From a virus, in the IMG/VR virus record IMGVR_UViG_3300025379_000075, positions 1 to 24,242 of that record: DNA of 24,242 nucleotides. One strand, given 5' to 3'. Positions 1 to 7,639 of the stretch are shown piece after piece. Numbering within the stretch: the stretch's first letter is position 1; each line of letters starts with the position of its first letter. Under the pieces are notes generated by a model. It worked only from the letters and a program-made list of their open reading frames with translations. It searched no databases and was not told the origin of the DNA. The position numbers were made by a program, and so were the translations under genes.

Positions 1-2
1 AT

Positions 3-155
3 GCGGATGTTGCTCAGGCTAAAAGCATCTGCAACGATTGCTGGATGAAAGATAAGTGTTTATCTTTTGCTCTGTCTAATCGTGAGTCTGAGGGCGTATG
101 GGGCGGGACTACTCCTCGTGAGCGTCGCCGTATCCTTAGAAGGAAAAAGAAGTGA
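3..155 (+). CDS. WhiB-like (Wbl) protein, C-terminal part, cut by window edge
   Basis: This open frame runs in from before the window and ends in TGA. The visible 50 residues show the Wbl signature: a CX2CX5C run (ICNDCWMKDKC) that with one earlier cysteine would hold a 4Fe-4S cluster, then the turn GVWGG and a basic RERRRILRRKKK tail that usually contacts DNA. Wbl proteins bind the primary sigma factor and tune transcription in actinobacteria and their phages. The first cysteine and the start lie outside the window. The stop overlaps the GTG of the next gene (GTGA), so the two are probably co-translated. The family call is firm; the target genes are unknown. Confidence 0.9.
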   Translation, partial: ADVAQAKSICNDCWMKDKCLSFALSNRESEGVWGGTTPRERRRILRRKKK

Positions 156-337
156 TTGATCTTCGGGGTGAACCTACCCATGTCTGCATATGCGGCTCCA
201 TGCTTTGGAATGTGCAGGCAATGTTTGAAGATTACGAAATCTCTATGTATATGTTAGATATGGAGTGTGCGCTCTGTGGCTCTAAGGCCACAGCGCCCAC
301 GCTTCCTGACAAGCCAGGTTGGGTACGTGATGAGTAA
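152..337 (+). CDS. small zinc-knuckle protein, unknown function
   Basis: A 61-residue protein starting at a GTG that overlaps the wbl stop by four bases. It has a CXC pair (C12, C14) and a CX2C pair (C39, C42) separated by a 24-residue acidic/aromatic stretch, which suggests one bound metal ion, probably zinc. No catalytic motif and no membrane segment are seen. Short proteins with two Cys pairs are common in actinophage early operons and are usually unassigned. It overlaps the next gene by eight bases. I do not recognise a specific family, and any nucleic-acid-binding role would be inferred only from the cysteine pattern. Confidence 0.7.
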   Translation: MIDLRGEPTHVCICGSMLWNVQAMFEDYEISMYMLDMECALCGSKATAPTLPDKPGWVRDE

Positions 338-452
338 GCGTGGGGACAAAAAAGAATACTGTAGCGATTGCGGTAACTGGGCTACAGATTGCGAGACTGT
401 TATAGTTTACGGTGCTCCTGAAAAGGTGTGCGGAAAATGTAGGAGGAAATAA
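330..452 (+). CDS. 40-residue zinc-ribbon-like micro-protein
   Basis: The frame is open further upstream, but the ATG at 330 is preferred. It gives only a small overlap with the previous gene, and from there the protein is a compact zinc-ribbon-like unit with C11, C14, C21, C34 and C37 and lysine-rich ends. The longer version from 267 would overlap the previous gene by 71 bases and add a stretch without features. The stop TAA overlaps the primase ATG (TAATG). AGGAGG at 441-446, inside this gene, provides the ribosome site for the primase. The function is not recognised; a zinc-binding accessory to the neighbouring replication genes is only a guess. Confidence 0.65.
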   Translation: MSKRGDKKEYCSDCGNWATDCETVIVYGAPEKVCGKCRRK

Positions 453-1417
453 TGTACAGTGAAGGCTCAGTAGAGGGCGTCCTACTAACTCTTGGCATTG
501 AGACTAACCAACGTGGCGATGAGCTTCTTGGTCTATGCCCAATGCACCTAGAGCGCACAGGCAAGGAAGATAGCAACCCATCATGGTCCATGAATGCAGA
601 GACCGGAGTTCACCATTGCTTCTCCTGTGGCTATAAAGGAACTCTGCTTACCTTGGTTGCTGAGATCAAGGAGTTCACAACCCAGTGGGGCAATACAGAC
701 TTTGATGCTGCCAAGGATTGGCTACGCAACAATATCGAGGTTAACTTTGAGTATCTAGCTAGGCAGCTGGAAGAGGCTAGGAACTCTTATGTTCCTATCC
801 CAGTCCCAGTATCCATGAGTGAGGCCAGACTTTCGATTTTCGAAAGTACCCCACCTGATTGGGCATTGTCTGCTAGGGGTCTTACTGAAGAGGGCTGCGT
901 CCTTTACGGCGTTAAGTGGAATCCAGCAACAAATTCTTGGATCACACCTATCCGTAATCCTAAGAGCTTTAGTCTTATGGGTTGGCAGGAGAAGAGTCAG
1001 ACTCAAAGGTTGTTCCGTAATCGTCCTACCGGTGTAGCTAAGTCTAAGACTTTGTTTGGCATTGAGCGGTTCAAGGGAGGAACTATGATTGTAGTTGAGT
1101 CTCCTTTAGACGCTGTACGTCTAGCATCATTGGGAATTCAAGGAGGCGTTTCAACCTTTGGTGCGTCTGTAAGCAACGAGCAGATCCAGTTGATGAAGTC
1201 AGCAGATAAACTGATCCTTGCTATGGATAACGATGTCGCGGGTAAGAAAGCGTCGTTAGATCTTCTTACACGTACACGCAAAGAAGGCATGGAGTGCTGG
1301 TTCTTAAACTATAAAGATACAGAGTTTAAAGATCTTGGTGACATGCCAGAAGATTTGGTACACTATTGTATAGAGGGTTCAAAACATTCGGTGTTCGGGG
1401 AGGCGGCATTTTTATGA
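452..1417 (+). CDS. DNA primase (CHC2 zinc finger plus TOPRIM)
   Basis: This 321-residue protein would make RNA primers at the phage replication fork. The N-terminal zinc finger is visible as C29, H32, C56 and C59 (LCPMH, then HCFSCG), as in DnaG-type primases. A TOPRIM fold follows, with the catalytic Glu in VVESPLDA (E216) and the metal-binding AMDNDVAG (D259, D261). It is shorter than bacterial DnaG and lacks the C-terminal helicase-binding domain, as is common in phages. No DnaB-like helicase is next to it; the helicase in this operon is SNF2-type. AGGAGG lies six bases upstream of the ATG. The last codons overlap the next gene by four bases. Confidence 0.92.
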   Translation: MYSEGSVEGVLLTLGIETNQRGDELLGLCPMHLERTGKEDSNPSWSMNAETGVHHCFSCGYKGTLLTLVAEIKEFTTQWGNTDFDAAKDWLRNNIEVNFEYLARQLEEARNSYVPIPVPVSMSEARLSIFESTPPDWALSARGLTEEGCVLYGVKWNPATNSWITPIRNPKSFSLMGWQEKSQTQRLFRNRPTGVAKSKTLFGIERFKGGTMIVVESPLDAVRLASLGIQGGVSTFGASVSNEQIQLMKSADKLILAMDNDVAGKKASLDLLTRTRKEGMECWFLNYKDTEFKDLGDMPEDLVHYCIEGSKHSVFGEAAFL

Positions 1418-1650
1418 CACACGATGCGTTGTTATTCAAACTCCGCGAGGCGGATGATTGGTACCACGATCAAGAGATTGTTGCAGAACTGTACGTTTAT
1501 CTTAAAGCCATCCGCGCAGTAGTGGAATTGCACAAGCCACATCTATTTGGTGTTGGAGAGGTTATTTGTTCGGGCTGCTCAATTGGGGCGGAATGGGCAG
1601 TTTCTTATCCCTGCGACACCATTCAGACTATTGAGAAGGGGTTAAAATGA
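1414..1650 (+). CDS. small three-cysteine protein between primase and dNMP kinase
   Basis: A 78-residue protein. The ATG at 1414 is chosen because it forms an ATGA overlap with the primase stop; the frame is open upstream to 1366 but that stretch lies inside primase. The C-terminal half has CX2C (C52, C55) and a third Cys in SYPCDTI (C67), a pattern I associate with many actinophage early proteins of unknown role. The N-terminal half looks helical and acidic. It overlaps the dNMP kinase start by four bases. A metal-binding fold is likely; the activity is unknown. Confidence 0.7.
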   Translation: MTHDALLFKLREADDWYHDQEIVAELYVYLKAIRAVVELHKPHLFGVGEVICSGCSIGAEWAVSYPCDTIQTIEKGLK

Positions 1651-2186
1651 TTATAGGACTATCAGGATATGCACAATCAGGTAAAGATACAGTAGCTAAG
1701 TATCTTGTAGAGCAACGTGGCTTTAAACGTGTAGCTTTTGCCGACCCTATTAGGGATTTGCTTTATGAGCTGAACCCTATTATCAGCACAGTGGCCAGTG
1801 AACCTATGTACCTTCGTGGTCGTGTAGACCGTGATGGATGGGATGAGGCTAAGAAAAGCCCAGAGGTTCGTAGGCTGCTTCAAGTGCTTGGCGTAGGAGC
1901 TAGAACTGTTATTGACACCGAAATTTGGGTAGCCAAAGCTCTTAGAACCATGTCAGATGAAGGCAACTACGTTATTACAGATGTCCGTTTTCAAAATGAA
2001 GCTACCACACTTAGACTAGCTGGGGCAGAAATCTGGCGTGTAGAGCGTGCCGGTGTAGATGCTGTCAACTCCCACGTATCAGAGCATGACTTAGATAACT
2101 GGGAGTTCGATGCCTATATCCATAACAACTCTACTATTGAAGACCTAGAGTTTTCAGTTAAGACTAGATTGTTGGCCCGTCTTTAA
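1647..2186 (+). CDS. deoxynucleoside monophosphate kinase
   Basis: A 179-residue P-loop kinase expected to phosphorylate dNMPs to dNDPs and feed the dNTP pool during phage replication. The N-terminus carries a Walker A of the dNMP-kinase type, GYAQSGKDT (residues 7-15), like phage T4 gp1. Next come AFADPIRD (LID/NMP-binding region in this family) and VITDVRFQNEA, a second family hallmark near residue 115. Length is normal. It starts by overlapping the previous stop (ATGA) and ends at a TAATG junction with the helicase. The family call is confident; the exact nucleotide preference cannot be read from the sequence. Confidence 0.9.
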   Translation: MIIGLSGYAQSGKDTVAKYLVEQRGFKRVAFADPIRDLLYELNPIISTVASEPMYLRGRVDRDGWDEAKKSPEVRRLLQVLGVGARTVIDTEIWVAKALRTMSDEGNYVITDVRFQNEATTLRLAGAEIWRVERAGVDAVNSHVSEHDLDNWEFDAYIHNNSTIEDLEFSVKTRLLARL

Positions 2187-3733
2187 TGTTTACTGGAACA
2201 CTTTTACCGTATCAGGTTGAGGCCGTAGAGGCCATGGTAGACCGCAAGAAGATGCTTGTGGCCTACGACCTTGGCCTGGGTAAAACTGTTCTTACTATTG
2301 CTGCAATTGAGCAGCTAAAAGACTTTGAAGAAATCCAGGAACCTGGTATTGTAATCTGCCTATCCTCGTTGAAGTATCAATGGGCCGAACAGATTAGGAA
2401 GTTTACCGGTGGTGATGCAAACCCTTTGGTCATTGATGGAACCAAAGCTCAAAGAGAGCAACAGTATCAAGAAGCCCTTGACTGGGGTACTTCCCTCGTT
2501 GACTATGTCATTATCAACTATGAACAAGTTGTTAACGACTGGGAATGGGTATCCAAACTCGCAAGAGGGTTTATCGTCTGCGACGAAGCTACCGCAATAA
2601 AATCATTTAGATCTAAAAGGTCTAAGCACGTCAAGGATTTAAGAAGCCCAGTTAAGTTTGCGCTTACCGGTACGCCTATTGAGAATGGCAAGCCTGAAGA
2701 ACTTTATAGCATCATGCAGTTTGTAGACTCTACAGTGCTGGGTCGCTTTGACCTATTTGATAAGACCTTTATTGTTCGCAACCACTTTGGTGGGGTAGAG
2801 CGTTACCGTAACCTGCCTACCCTAAACACAACCATGTCTAAGGCCAGCGTACGTAAACGCCAACAGGATCCAGACGTAGCTCCTTACCTACCTACAACTA
2901 TCTTTGCTGAACCTATCCGTGTCCCATTTGATAGGGCAGGAGTCAAGCTTTATAACCATGTGGCAGGAGAGATCCTAACTGACCTAGAGGACGCGATAGA
3001 TAGCTATGGCACCTCCTTTGACCTATTCTCGCACTATTCCGGGGATAAACAGAACGAAGCTGCCAACGCTGTTAAAGGCAAGATCATGTCTAAACTAACA
3101 GCATTAAGAATGCTGTGTGACAGCCCAGAGCTATTTGATACCTCAAACTCTGGATACATAGATGCACTAAGGGAAGCAGGCAGATTGGACAAAGTGTCTA
3201 AGTCACCAAAGCTAGCCGCCCTTAAACAGTATGTGGATGACTTCCTAGACCAGAATGATCAGAACAAGGTAGTTATATTTACTAGCTACGTACAGATGGT
3301 TGCCTTGATTAGAAAACAATTACAGCACGCTTCGGCGGGATATACAGGAGAGATGGATGCAAAGACTAAAGAGACTGCTAAGGTCTGGTTTCAAACTGAT
3401 CCAGGTTGTCGTATTCTTGTGTCTAGTGATGCCGGTGGCTACGGGGTGGATCTTCCTCAGGCTAATCTACTCATTAACTATGACCTCCCGTGGAATGCGG
3501 GCCTCGCTCTACAACGCAATGGTCGCATTCGCAGAGCTAGTAGCACTTGGCCTTCCATCGTAATTCAAGACTTCTTGATGGAGGGGTCTATTGAAGAGCG
3601 TCAACATGACATGCTTCTTCAAAAGAACTCAGTAGCTGATGCCATTATGGACGGAGAAGGCATAGATGATGCTGGAGGTATAGAGTTAAACTTAGGTAGT
3701 CTTAAGGCCTTTTTACAACAAAGTATGGTCTAA
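2186..3733 (+). CDS. SNF2-type DNA helicase/ATPase
   Basis: A 515-residue superfamily 2 ATPase with both RecA-like lobes. Lobe 1 has LLPYQ (residues 6-10), Walker A DLGLGKT (28-34), a DEAT box (133-136, in place of DEAH) and motif III LTGTPIEN. Lobe 2 has VVIFTSY, then GGYGVDLPQANLLINYDLPW and the arginine-finger motif QRNGRIRR. This is the SNF2/SSO1653-like family common in actinophages, where it replaces or supplements a replicative helicase; it may remodel or unwind DNA at forks. The TAATG start couples it to the kinase. The family is clear; its exact role in replication or repair is inferred. Confidence 0.92.
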   Translation: MFTGTLLPYQVEAVEAMVDRKKMLVAYDLGLGKTVLTIAAIEQLKDFEEIQEPGIVICLSSLKYQWAEQIRKFTGGDANPLVIDGTKAQREQQYQEALDWGTSLVDYVIINYEQVVNDWEWVSKLARGFIVCDEATAIKSFRSKRSKHVKDLRSPVKFALTGTPIENGKPEELYSIMQFVDSTVLGRFDLFDKTFIVRNHFGGVERYRNLPTLNTTMSKASVRKRQQDPDVAPYLPTTIFAEPIRVPFDRAGVKLYNHVAGEILTDLEDAIDSYGTSFDLFSHYSGDKQNEAANAVKGKIMSKLTALRMLCDSPELFDTSNSGYIDALREAGRLDKVSKSPKLAALKQYVDDFLDQNDQNKVVIFTSYVQMVALIRKQLQHASAGYTGEMDAKTKETAKVWFQTDPGCRILVSSDAGGYGVDLPQANLLINYDLPWNAGLALQRNGRIRRASSTWPSIVIQDFLMEGSIEERQHDMLLQKNSVADAIMDGEGIDDAGGIELNLGSLKAFLQQSMV

Positions 3734-3745
3734 ACTTATCTCACT

Positions 3746-3901
3746 ATGCCAAACGCACCTAAGACCCCAACCCGCACCGTCCGGGTATCAGATGAGCTCT
3801 GGACCGCTGTCAAAGACAAGGCTCAGATAGATGGCCGTACAGTTACGGATGTCATTATTGCTGCCCTAAAGGAATACATAAAGGGCGTGTTGCCGGAGTA
3901 A
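3746..3901 (+). CDS. ribbon-helix-helix (RHH) DNA-binding micro-protein
   Basis: A 51-residue open frame 12 bases after the helicase. A basic N-terminal tail is followed by a beta-strand segment TRTVRVS (residues 9-15), then two amphipathic helices (DELWTAVKDKAQIDG and TVTDVIIAALKEYI). This is the Arc/MetJ/CopG ribbon-helix-helix layout, in which a dimer's paired strands enter the DNA major groove. The final codons carry the -35 hexamer of the promoter that follows, so it could regulate that promoter. No clear Shine-Dalgarno precedes the ATG, and translation may depend on coupling to helicase. No partner toxin is adjacent, so an antitoxin role is unlikely. Confidence 0.75.
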   Translation: MPNAPKTPTRTVRVSDELWTAVKDKAQIDGRTVTDVIIAALKEYIKGVLPE

Positions 3902-3930
3902 GAAATCTGTGGTAATATATTTAATAGGGG
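3890..3930 (+). promoter_or_regulatory. promoter element, copy A
   Basis: TTGCCG (3890-3895), a 17-base spacer, then TAATAT (3913-3918) preceded by TGG, giving an extended -10. The 27 bases at 3904-3930 are repeated exactly upstream of 13043, and related copies lie near 16866 and 22955. The expected start point is about 3925, only some 16 bases before the ATG at 3941. The G-run at 3927-3932 would be the ribosome site, so promoter and RBS form one compact unit. The repeat is seen directly; promoter activity is inferred. Confidence 0.75.
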
Positions 3931-3940
3931 GGTAAATAAT

Positions 3941-4378
3941 ATGCCAAAAGTTATTCACAGAGATTTGCCTACAGAGGGCAATCCAGTAGTTAGTAAAGTC
4001 CGCAAGTATGTTCAACTCAGAGGTCGTATCGAAGACCTTACCAAAGAGCAATCCTCACTTAAGGCAGAGCTTTCTGACCTTGTAGACAAAGAGGGTACTC
4101 CTGACGACAAGGGCCATATCTGGTATTCACTTCCAGAAGAAGTAGATGGCTTCCAGTCCTTACAGCGCCAACGCCGTGTCACCCAAAAGCTTGATGAGGA
4201 TAAGGCTCGCGCCATCCTAAAGCAAAAAGGTCTGACAGACCGTTGCTATAAGCTTGTACCTGTTCTAGACGAGTCAGAGGTTATGGCTTGCCTATATGAA
4301 GACCTTCTCACAGAAGAGGAGATCGACTCAATGTTCCCTAAATCCGTTTCCTACGCGTTCATTCCTAGCAAGTCATGA
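3941..4378 (+). CDS. coiled-coil protein of the replication operon, unknown function
   Basis: A 145-residue protein, first gene after promoter copy A. Residues about 22-50 (KYVQLRGRIEDLTKEQSSLK and onward) have a heptad-like charged pattern typical of a short coiled coil. The rest is mixed alpha/beta with a conserved-looking GHIWYSLPE and an acidic C-terminus. No Cys pairs, nucleotide-binding motif or membrane segment are visible. It overlaps the following HTH gene by four bases (ATGA). Its place among replication genes suggests a replication accessory or a structural partner for the HTH protein, but I do not recognise the family. Confidence 0.75.
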   Translation: MPKVIHRDLPTEGNPVVSKVRKYVQLRGRIEDLTKEQSSLKAELSDLVDKEGTPDDKGHIWYSLPEEVDGFQSLQRQRRVTQKLDEDKARAILKQKGLTDRCYKLVPVLDESEVMACLYEDLLTEEEIDSMFPKSVSYAFIPSKS

Positions 4379-4848
4379 GTGACCAGGATCCAGTAGACCG
4401 CTTAATCGCAGAACTAGACGAGTACTACCCTGGTTCTAAGAAGAAGCGCCGTCCCCTGAATCCTCAGGCTAAGAAACCTAAAGTAAAAGAAGAAGGTTCC
4501 TGGGATTCAAAACCTCAGGTAAAGACTTTACCCAACGGTAAAGTGGTAGAATTATTTAGTGCAGGAGATTTCTCAAATGCACTAGGTAGACCTCTAGTGA
4601 CTATCCGTCTCTGGGAGCGCAAGGGATATATTCCCCGAGCACCTTACAGATTGAAGTCGCCAGTTGTAGATGGTGTAAAGAAGCCAGGTTGGCGAATGTA
4701 CTCCAGAGCAATTGTTGAGGCTACAGTGGCTGCTTTCGAAGTCCGCGGACTTATGGATGCACCACGAATTGATTGGAATAAGTACTCAAGTTTATCTATA
4801 GAACTTATGGAGACTTGGAAACGTATTCACGATCAAGAAGTTAACTGA
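4375..4848 (+). CDS. MerR-like helix-turn-helix DNA-binding protein
   Basis: A 157-residue protein. The first 55 residues are charged and probably disordered, with KKKRR and KKPKVK basic clusters. Residues about 59-115 form a winged HTH of MerR/excisionase type: ELFSAGDFSNAL, TIRLWERKGYIPRAP, then GWRMYSRAIVEATV as the wing and last helix. In excisionases and MerR-like phage regulators this domain binds operator or origin DNA. It is co-transcribed from promoter copy A and sits just before the probable ssDNA-binding protein, so either transcription control or an origin-binding role is possible. No ligand-binding domain is present. Confidence 0.75.
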   Translation: MSDQDPVDRLIAELDEYYPGSKKKRRPLNPQAKKPKVKEEGSWDSKPQVKTLPNGKVVELFSAGDFSNALGRPLVTIRLWERKGYIPRAPYRLKSPVVDGVKKPGWRMYSRAIVEATVAAFEVRGLMDAPRIDWNKYSSLSIELMETWKRIHDQEVN

Positions 4849-4880
4849 CCTATCGACCTACAGACCAAAGGAAAATCCTA

Positions 4881-5585
4881 ATGACCACATCATCACTACG
4901 TGCAAAGTCTTCCGTTCCAAACGTAGACTCTTACACAGTTCCAACTACTACATCTGAAGATGTAGATCTCTTCATTGAAGAGGATGAAGACTTTTCATCT
5001 AACAACTCTTCAATTATCCAAACCGGTTGGGCTTCTGTCAAGGAAGCTTCTGTAAAGAATAGCAAGTATGCTACCGACTTCAAGTTCGATGAGGATCTTC
5101 AACTCATCAAGTTCATTTCATCTGAGCCAATCTCATTTATGCAGCATTGGGTTAACCGTACAGGTAAGAAGTCTTTTATCAGCATCGGTGAAGATGATCC
5201 ACTAATTGCAGTAGGCAGCGTTCCATCTCGTAAGTTTGCTTTTACTGTCCTCAATCTTTCTGACCCTGAGGGCCCACAGCTTGAACTTATGACTGTTGGT
5301 ATTCGTCTTTGCAAGCAGATCGAGAAGCTTGCTTCTGATCCTAAGACTGGGCCGCTTAACCGCTCAGACATTTACTACGCTGTTAGTAAGTCAGGTACTG
5401 GTACCAAGACTACTCACACAATCGTTCCTGTAAAGGAGCGCGATCTCGCTGATGATTGGGATATCGATCCAGTCGCTACGGCTGATTACGTCAAGACTCT
5501 TAAGCCTTATACCTCTGATGCCATTTATATGTCGTCAAGGCAGGAGCTTTCTGATGTAGCACGTGAAATTGCCGCTAGCAACTAG
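4881..5585 (+). CDS. probable single-stranded DNA-binding protein
   Basis: A 234-residue protein with AAAGGAAAA ahead of its ATG. Residues 30-45 are acidic and low in complexity. The body carries landmarks I associate with an actinophage ssDNA-binding family: GWASVKEA, YATDFKF, QHWVNRTGKKSF and TIVPVKERDLADDWDID. The zinc-like CPLC found in relatives is replaced here by DDPLIAVG. It lacks the acidic DDDIPF-like tail of bacterial SSB. Its place directly before DNA polymerase, with RecA and exonuclease downstream, supports the call. A different replication accessory remains possible, since no catalytic motif is visible to test it. Confidence 0.55.
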   Translation: MTTSSLRAKSSVPNVDSYTVPTTTSEDVDLFIEEDEDFSSNNSSIIQTGWASVKEASVKNSKYATDFKFDEDLQLIKFISSEPISFMQHWVNRTGKKSFISIGEDDPLIAVGSVPSRKFAFTVLNLSDPEGPQLELMTVGIRLCKQIEKLASDPKTGPLNRSDIYYAVSKSGTGTKTTHTIVPVKERDLADDWDIDPVATADYVKTLKPYTSDAIYMSSRQELSDVAREIAASN

Positions 5586-5600
5586 TATGTCCCACTAATG

Positions 5601-5641
5601 TTGGGGAGCCGGGTTTTACCTCCTTTCTACCGGCTCCCTAA
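5601..5641 (+). terminator. strong intergenic hairpin before DNA polymerase
   Basis: A near-perfect 12-bp stem: 5601-5612 pairs with 5630-5641 (GGGAGCCGG against CCGGCTCCC at the core, one G-U pair) around a 17-base loop. No T-run follows, so it is not a classic intrinsic terminator. It may reduce read-through, mark a processing site, or protect the 3' end of the upstream message. The polymerase RBS (AGGAGAG, 5651-5657) lies ten bases after it. Confidence 0.6.
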
Positions 5642-5659
5642 CCTACTTTCAGGAGAGCG

Positions 5660-7639
5660 ATGAATATTATTACCACAGACGAGCAACTGTCCGAGCTCGT
5701 TGAGTACTACCTATTACAAGATGCTTTTGTATTTGACGTTGAAACTATGGGCGATCACCGTGGAGACCCACGACAGAACCAAGTAGTGTGGATTGCCTTG
5801 GCTACTAATGGTCGCGTAGATGTTATCCCTATGGGGCACCCTAACGGTGAATACCTACGCACTGAGTACCCTCTGCTTCCTTCTGCCCAAGACCGTATCA
5901 TCAAGGGTTTACCCCTACGTCCTAGCGATTACAGCAAGGATGAGCGCAAGGCTACTAAGATTTTTGGTGAAGCCCCTGACCAGCTTATGGTGGGAGAAGT
6001 ATTTAAGGCTCTAAAGCCTTTGTTCTTTAGTGACCTATTGAAGATCGGTCACAATCTTAAGTTTGATATCCAAAGCGTTTCAAAGTATATCGGTGGCCTA
6101 CCTTCTAAGCCTTACGCCTGTACTCTTAACGCTGCTTTTATCCTAGATACTCGCAATAGCCGTCACCTAGGTTTAGATGACTGCTTGAAGCGCGAGTTTG
6201 ATTACAACATGGTCAAGGGCGTCGGTGCTGAGATTGAGGCCCACACCTTTGATGACGTTGCTACCTACGCCGGACTTGACGCAGAGTGGACGTGGAAGCT
6301 TTGGAATAAGTACTCTCCTAAGCTTGACGAAGATAACGTGCGTGGAGTGTTTAGCCTAGAGATGGACGTGCTCTATGTAATTTCTAAGATGGAACTGCAT
6401 GGTGCGGACATTGATGTAGAGGCTTTAAAGATTCTTAAGGTAGACCTAGAGTCTCAGTTAGAAACCACTAAGGCTGACATCTATCGTTTAGCTGGCAAGG
6501 CTTTTAACATTAACAGTGTTCCTGAGAAACAAAAACTACTCTTCTCTGCGAAGAAGGACGGTGGTCGCGGACTTCGACCTCGCGTTCTTACCCCGAAGGG
6601 CGTCACTAATAGCGAAAACGGTATCGCTCCCGTTATATCAGACTACTCGGTGTCTGAGCCTGCGCTAAAAGCATTCCAGGGCAAGGATGCTTTAGTTGAC
6701 GCCCTTCTCAACTATTCCGACTTAAACAAGTTGCTTACTACATATGTAATCCCATACTTAGGTGGAGACATTACACGCACTACTGGTGGCAAAGCAAAGA
6801 CTGTAGCTAAGAAATCTCTGCTACTCAAGGGCCGGATTCACACAGACTTTATCCAGTATGGTGCAGATACCGGTCGCTTCTCAAGTCGCAACCCTAACTT
6901 ACAGAATGTGCCTAACCCACGCACAGCTAACGGAAAAGCTATCCGTAATCTGTTTGTAGCTCCAGAGGGTCACCAGCTAGTAGTGGCTGACTATTCTCAG
7001 ATCGAGCCTAGAATCCTCTCATCATTCAGTAATGATAGGGTTTTATGTCAGAACTATGTTGACGGCGTAGATATCTATACAACCATTGGCGACACAGTTG
7101 GAATCACCCGCAGTGGTGCAAAGACTTTGGTGCTAGGTATGATGTACGGTATTGGTCCTGAGAAGATCGCTACCTCTATTGGGGTCACTGGACGTGAAGC
7201 CAGAGACTTACTAGATAGCTTTGGACGCAAGTTTCCTGCTATCTCTCAGTATAAGAGGCGTGTGGTAGCTGAGACCCGTAGGCGTGGTCCTGTTCCGTAC
7301 GCCCTTACCTACATGAACCGACGTCGTTATCTACCCGACATGCTTTCCAGGGAAATGGGTAAGCGTGCTAGCGCAGAACGACAGGCGTTTAACACGGTTA
7401 TCCAAGGTTCCGCAGCCGACCTAATCAAGTTGGCTATGGTACGGGCAGAAGGTTTACTACCTGATAAGGCTGCCATGATCCTGACTATCCACGATGAACT
7501 AGTCACGGTTGCTCCAAAAGAGATCATCGAAGAAACAGCAGCCGCTATTCGTGAGGCTATGGAAGGCATCAAAGCCTTGTCTATCCCTATGCTAGCAGAT
7601 GTTAAAATTGTAGATAAATGGGGAGAGGCTAAGGACTAA
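5660..7639 (+). CDS. DNA polymerase I (family A) with 3'-5' exonuclease
   Basis: A 659-residue replicative polymerase without a 5' nuclease domain. The proofreading exonuclease has FDVET (D26, E28), GHNLKFD (N132, D136) and YAGLD (Y203, D207). The polymerase half has TGRFSSRNPNLQNVPN, motif A VADYSQIEPRI (D444, E449), motif B RSGAKTLVLGMMYG (R484, K488, Y496) and motif C IHDE (611-613). All catalytic residues are present. The residue equivalent to E. coli F762 is Leu (L492), and motif A has Pro at 450 where E. coli has Leu. It follows the 5601-5641 hairpin and overlaps the next gene by one base. Confidence 0.96.
   Translation: MNIITTDEQLSELVEYYLLQDAFVFDVETMGDHRGDPRQNQVVWIALATNGRVDVIPMGHPNGEYLRTEYPLLPSAQDRIIKGLPLRPSDYSKDERKATKIFGEAPDQLMVGEVFKALKPLFFSDLLKIGHNLKFDIQSVSKYIGGLPSKPYACTLNAAFILDTRNSRHLGLDDCLKREFDYNMVKGVGAEIEAHTFDDVATYAGLDAEWTWKLWNKYSPKLDEDNVRGVFSLEMDVLYVISKMELHGADIDVEALKILKVDLESQLETTKADIYRLAGKAFNINSVPEKQKLLFSAKKDGGRGLRPRVLTPKGVTNSENGIAPVISDYSVSEPALKAFQGKDALVDALLNYSDLNKLLTTYVIPYLGGDITRTTGGKAKTVAKKSLLLKGRIHTDFIQYGADTGRFSSRNPNLQNVPNPRTANGKAIRNLFVAPEGHQLVVADYSQIEPRILSSFSNDRVLCQNYVDGVDIYTTIGDTVGITRSGAKTLVLGMMYGIGPEKIATSIGVTGREARDLLDSFGRKFPAISQYKRRVVAETRRRGPVPYALTYMNRRRYLPDMLSREMGKRASAERQAFNTVIQGSAADLIKLAMVRAEGLLPDKAAMILTIHDELVTVAPKEIIEETAAAIREAMEGIKALSIPMLADVKIVDKWGEAKD

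Noticed and set aside
3746-3901. RHH protein as an antitoxin.
   Set aside because: The neighbours are a helicase and a coiled-coil replication-operon protein; no toxin-like gene is adjacent.
7327-7572. Reverse-strand open frames over polymerase, RecA, resolvase and other genes.
   Set aside because: They lie opposite well-supported genes with catalytic motifs and have no sensible composition or ribosome sites of their own.
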